A stretch of DNA of 6,303 nt from Bacillota bacterium. GTDB lineage: Bacteria; Bacillota; Dethiobacteria; Dethiobacterales; Dethiobacteraceae. The translations under genes were made by a program, and so were the position numbers. Of this stretch, positions 6,210-6,303 are shown piece after piece (the stretch's first letter is position 1; the number at the start of each line of letters is the position of its first letter). The notes under the pieces are model-generated. The model ran no database searches, was not told where the DNA came from, and saw only the letters and a list, made by a program, of their open reading frames with translations. The stretch covers positions 1 to 6,303 of the forward strand of contig QLUI01000112.1 in NCBI GenBank assembly GCA_018725345.1. The letters run 5' to 3'.

Positions 6210-6303
6210 TCAATGATCATCCGGGGAATCATAGGGATTTACTCGAAGAAGATCAAAGAGTTGTTGAGCCCGACCATTCTGCTGCATTTGCTCAGTGGAT
6301 ATG
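6210..6303 (-). pseudogene. Fragment resembling a Txe/YoeB-family addiction-module toxin
   Basis: From the window edge (first full codon at 6302) to a TGA at 6212-6210 an open frame gives 30 residues, including GRAQQLFDLLRVNPYDSP. From memory this fits the internal part of Txe/YoeB-type mRNA-cleaving toxins of Firmicutes, which have a helix ending in Asn-Pro-(Tyr/Phe)-x-x-Pro before a PYEKL segment. In intact toxins this is followed by about 40-50 residues (the SRRIN...HRLVY region and a C-terminal HY). Here the frame stops right after NPYDSPDDH, so the catalytic half is absent. Shifting by one base gives EKISHS before another stop (6200-6189), faintly like the expected EKL segment. The fragment runs out of the window, so the 5' end and any antitoxin gene are unseen. 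It could instead be the true end of an unrelated protein. Confidence 0.45.

Noticed and set aside
6180..6303. A frameshifted but present HExxH segment for the M50 protease
   Set aside because: All three minus-strand frames were read by eye and none contains HExxH or an adjoining hydrophobic segment.

Overview
The window reads as a conserved chromosomal housekeeping segment from a Bacillota (Firmicutes) bacterium. The best guesses are Negativicutes (Sporomusaceae-like) or a neighbouring clostridial group. The evidence is the rplU-prp-rpmA order, an L27 with the Firmicute N-terminal extension and its processing protease Prp, strong AGGAGG-type ribosome binding sites, and an upstream block of M50 protease, radical SAM protein, DUF2344 protein and RNase G. 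The genus cannot be fixed from the sequence alone. Every gene lies on the minus strand, so transcription runs from high to low coordinates. No stretch longer than about 125 bases lacks a gene or gene remnant.

Right edge (about 5505-6303): two broken genes. The first is the tail of what looks like a Txe/YoeB-family toxin, cut off by a stop at 6210-6212. The second is a SpoIVFB-like M50 membrane protease fragment that keeps its LDGG motif and CBS-like tail but lacks the N-terminal HExxH zinc site, and has no convincing start. This junction is the one clearly abnormal place in the window.

Middle (2861-5381): a radical SAM protein with an N-terminal B12-binding-like region, followed by its usual partner, a DUF2344 protein. 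The two genes overlap by 20 bases. Neither has an established function. Next, 17 bases on, comes RNase G (1167-2843), extended at its C-terminus by a glycine-loop (GxxG) segment and a TRAM-like domain.

Left (43-1166): a separate ribosomal-protein operon. A near-consensus extended -10 promoter begins one base after the rng stop codon. It is followed by an approximately 86-nt leader with a long stem-loop (a candidate L21 leader), then rplU, prp and rpmA with short gaps, and a strong intrinsic terminator at 43-72. Prp is expected to remove the N-terminal extension of L27 encoded just downstream, so the protease and its substrate are co-expressed.

I did not find a new multi-gene system. The items most worth following up are the decayed M50/toxin junction, the uncharacterised radical SAM-DUF2344 pair, and the unusual C-terminal architecture of RNase G.
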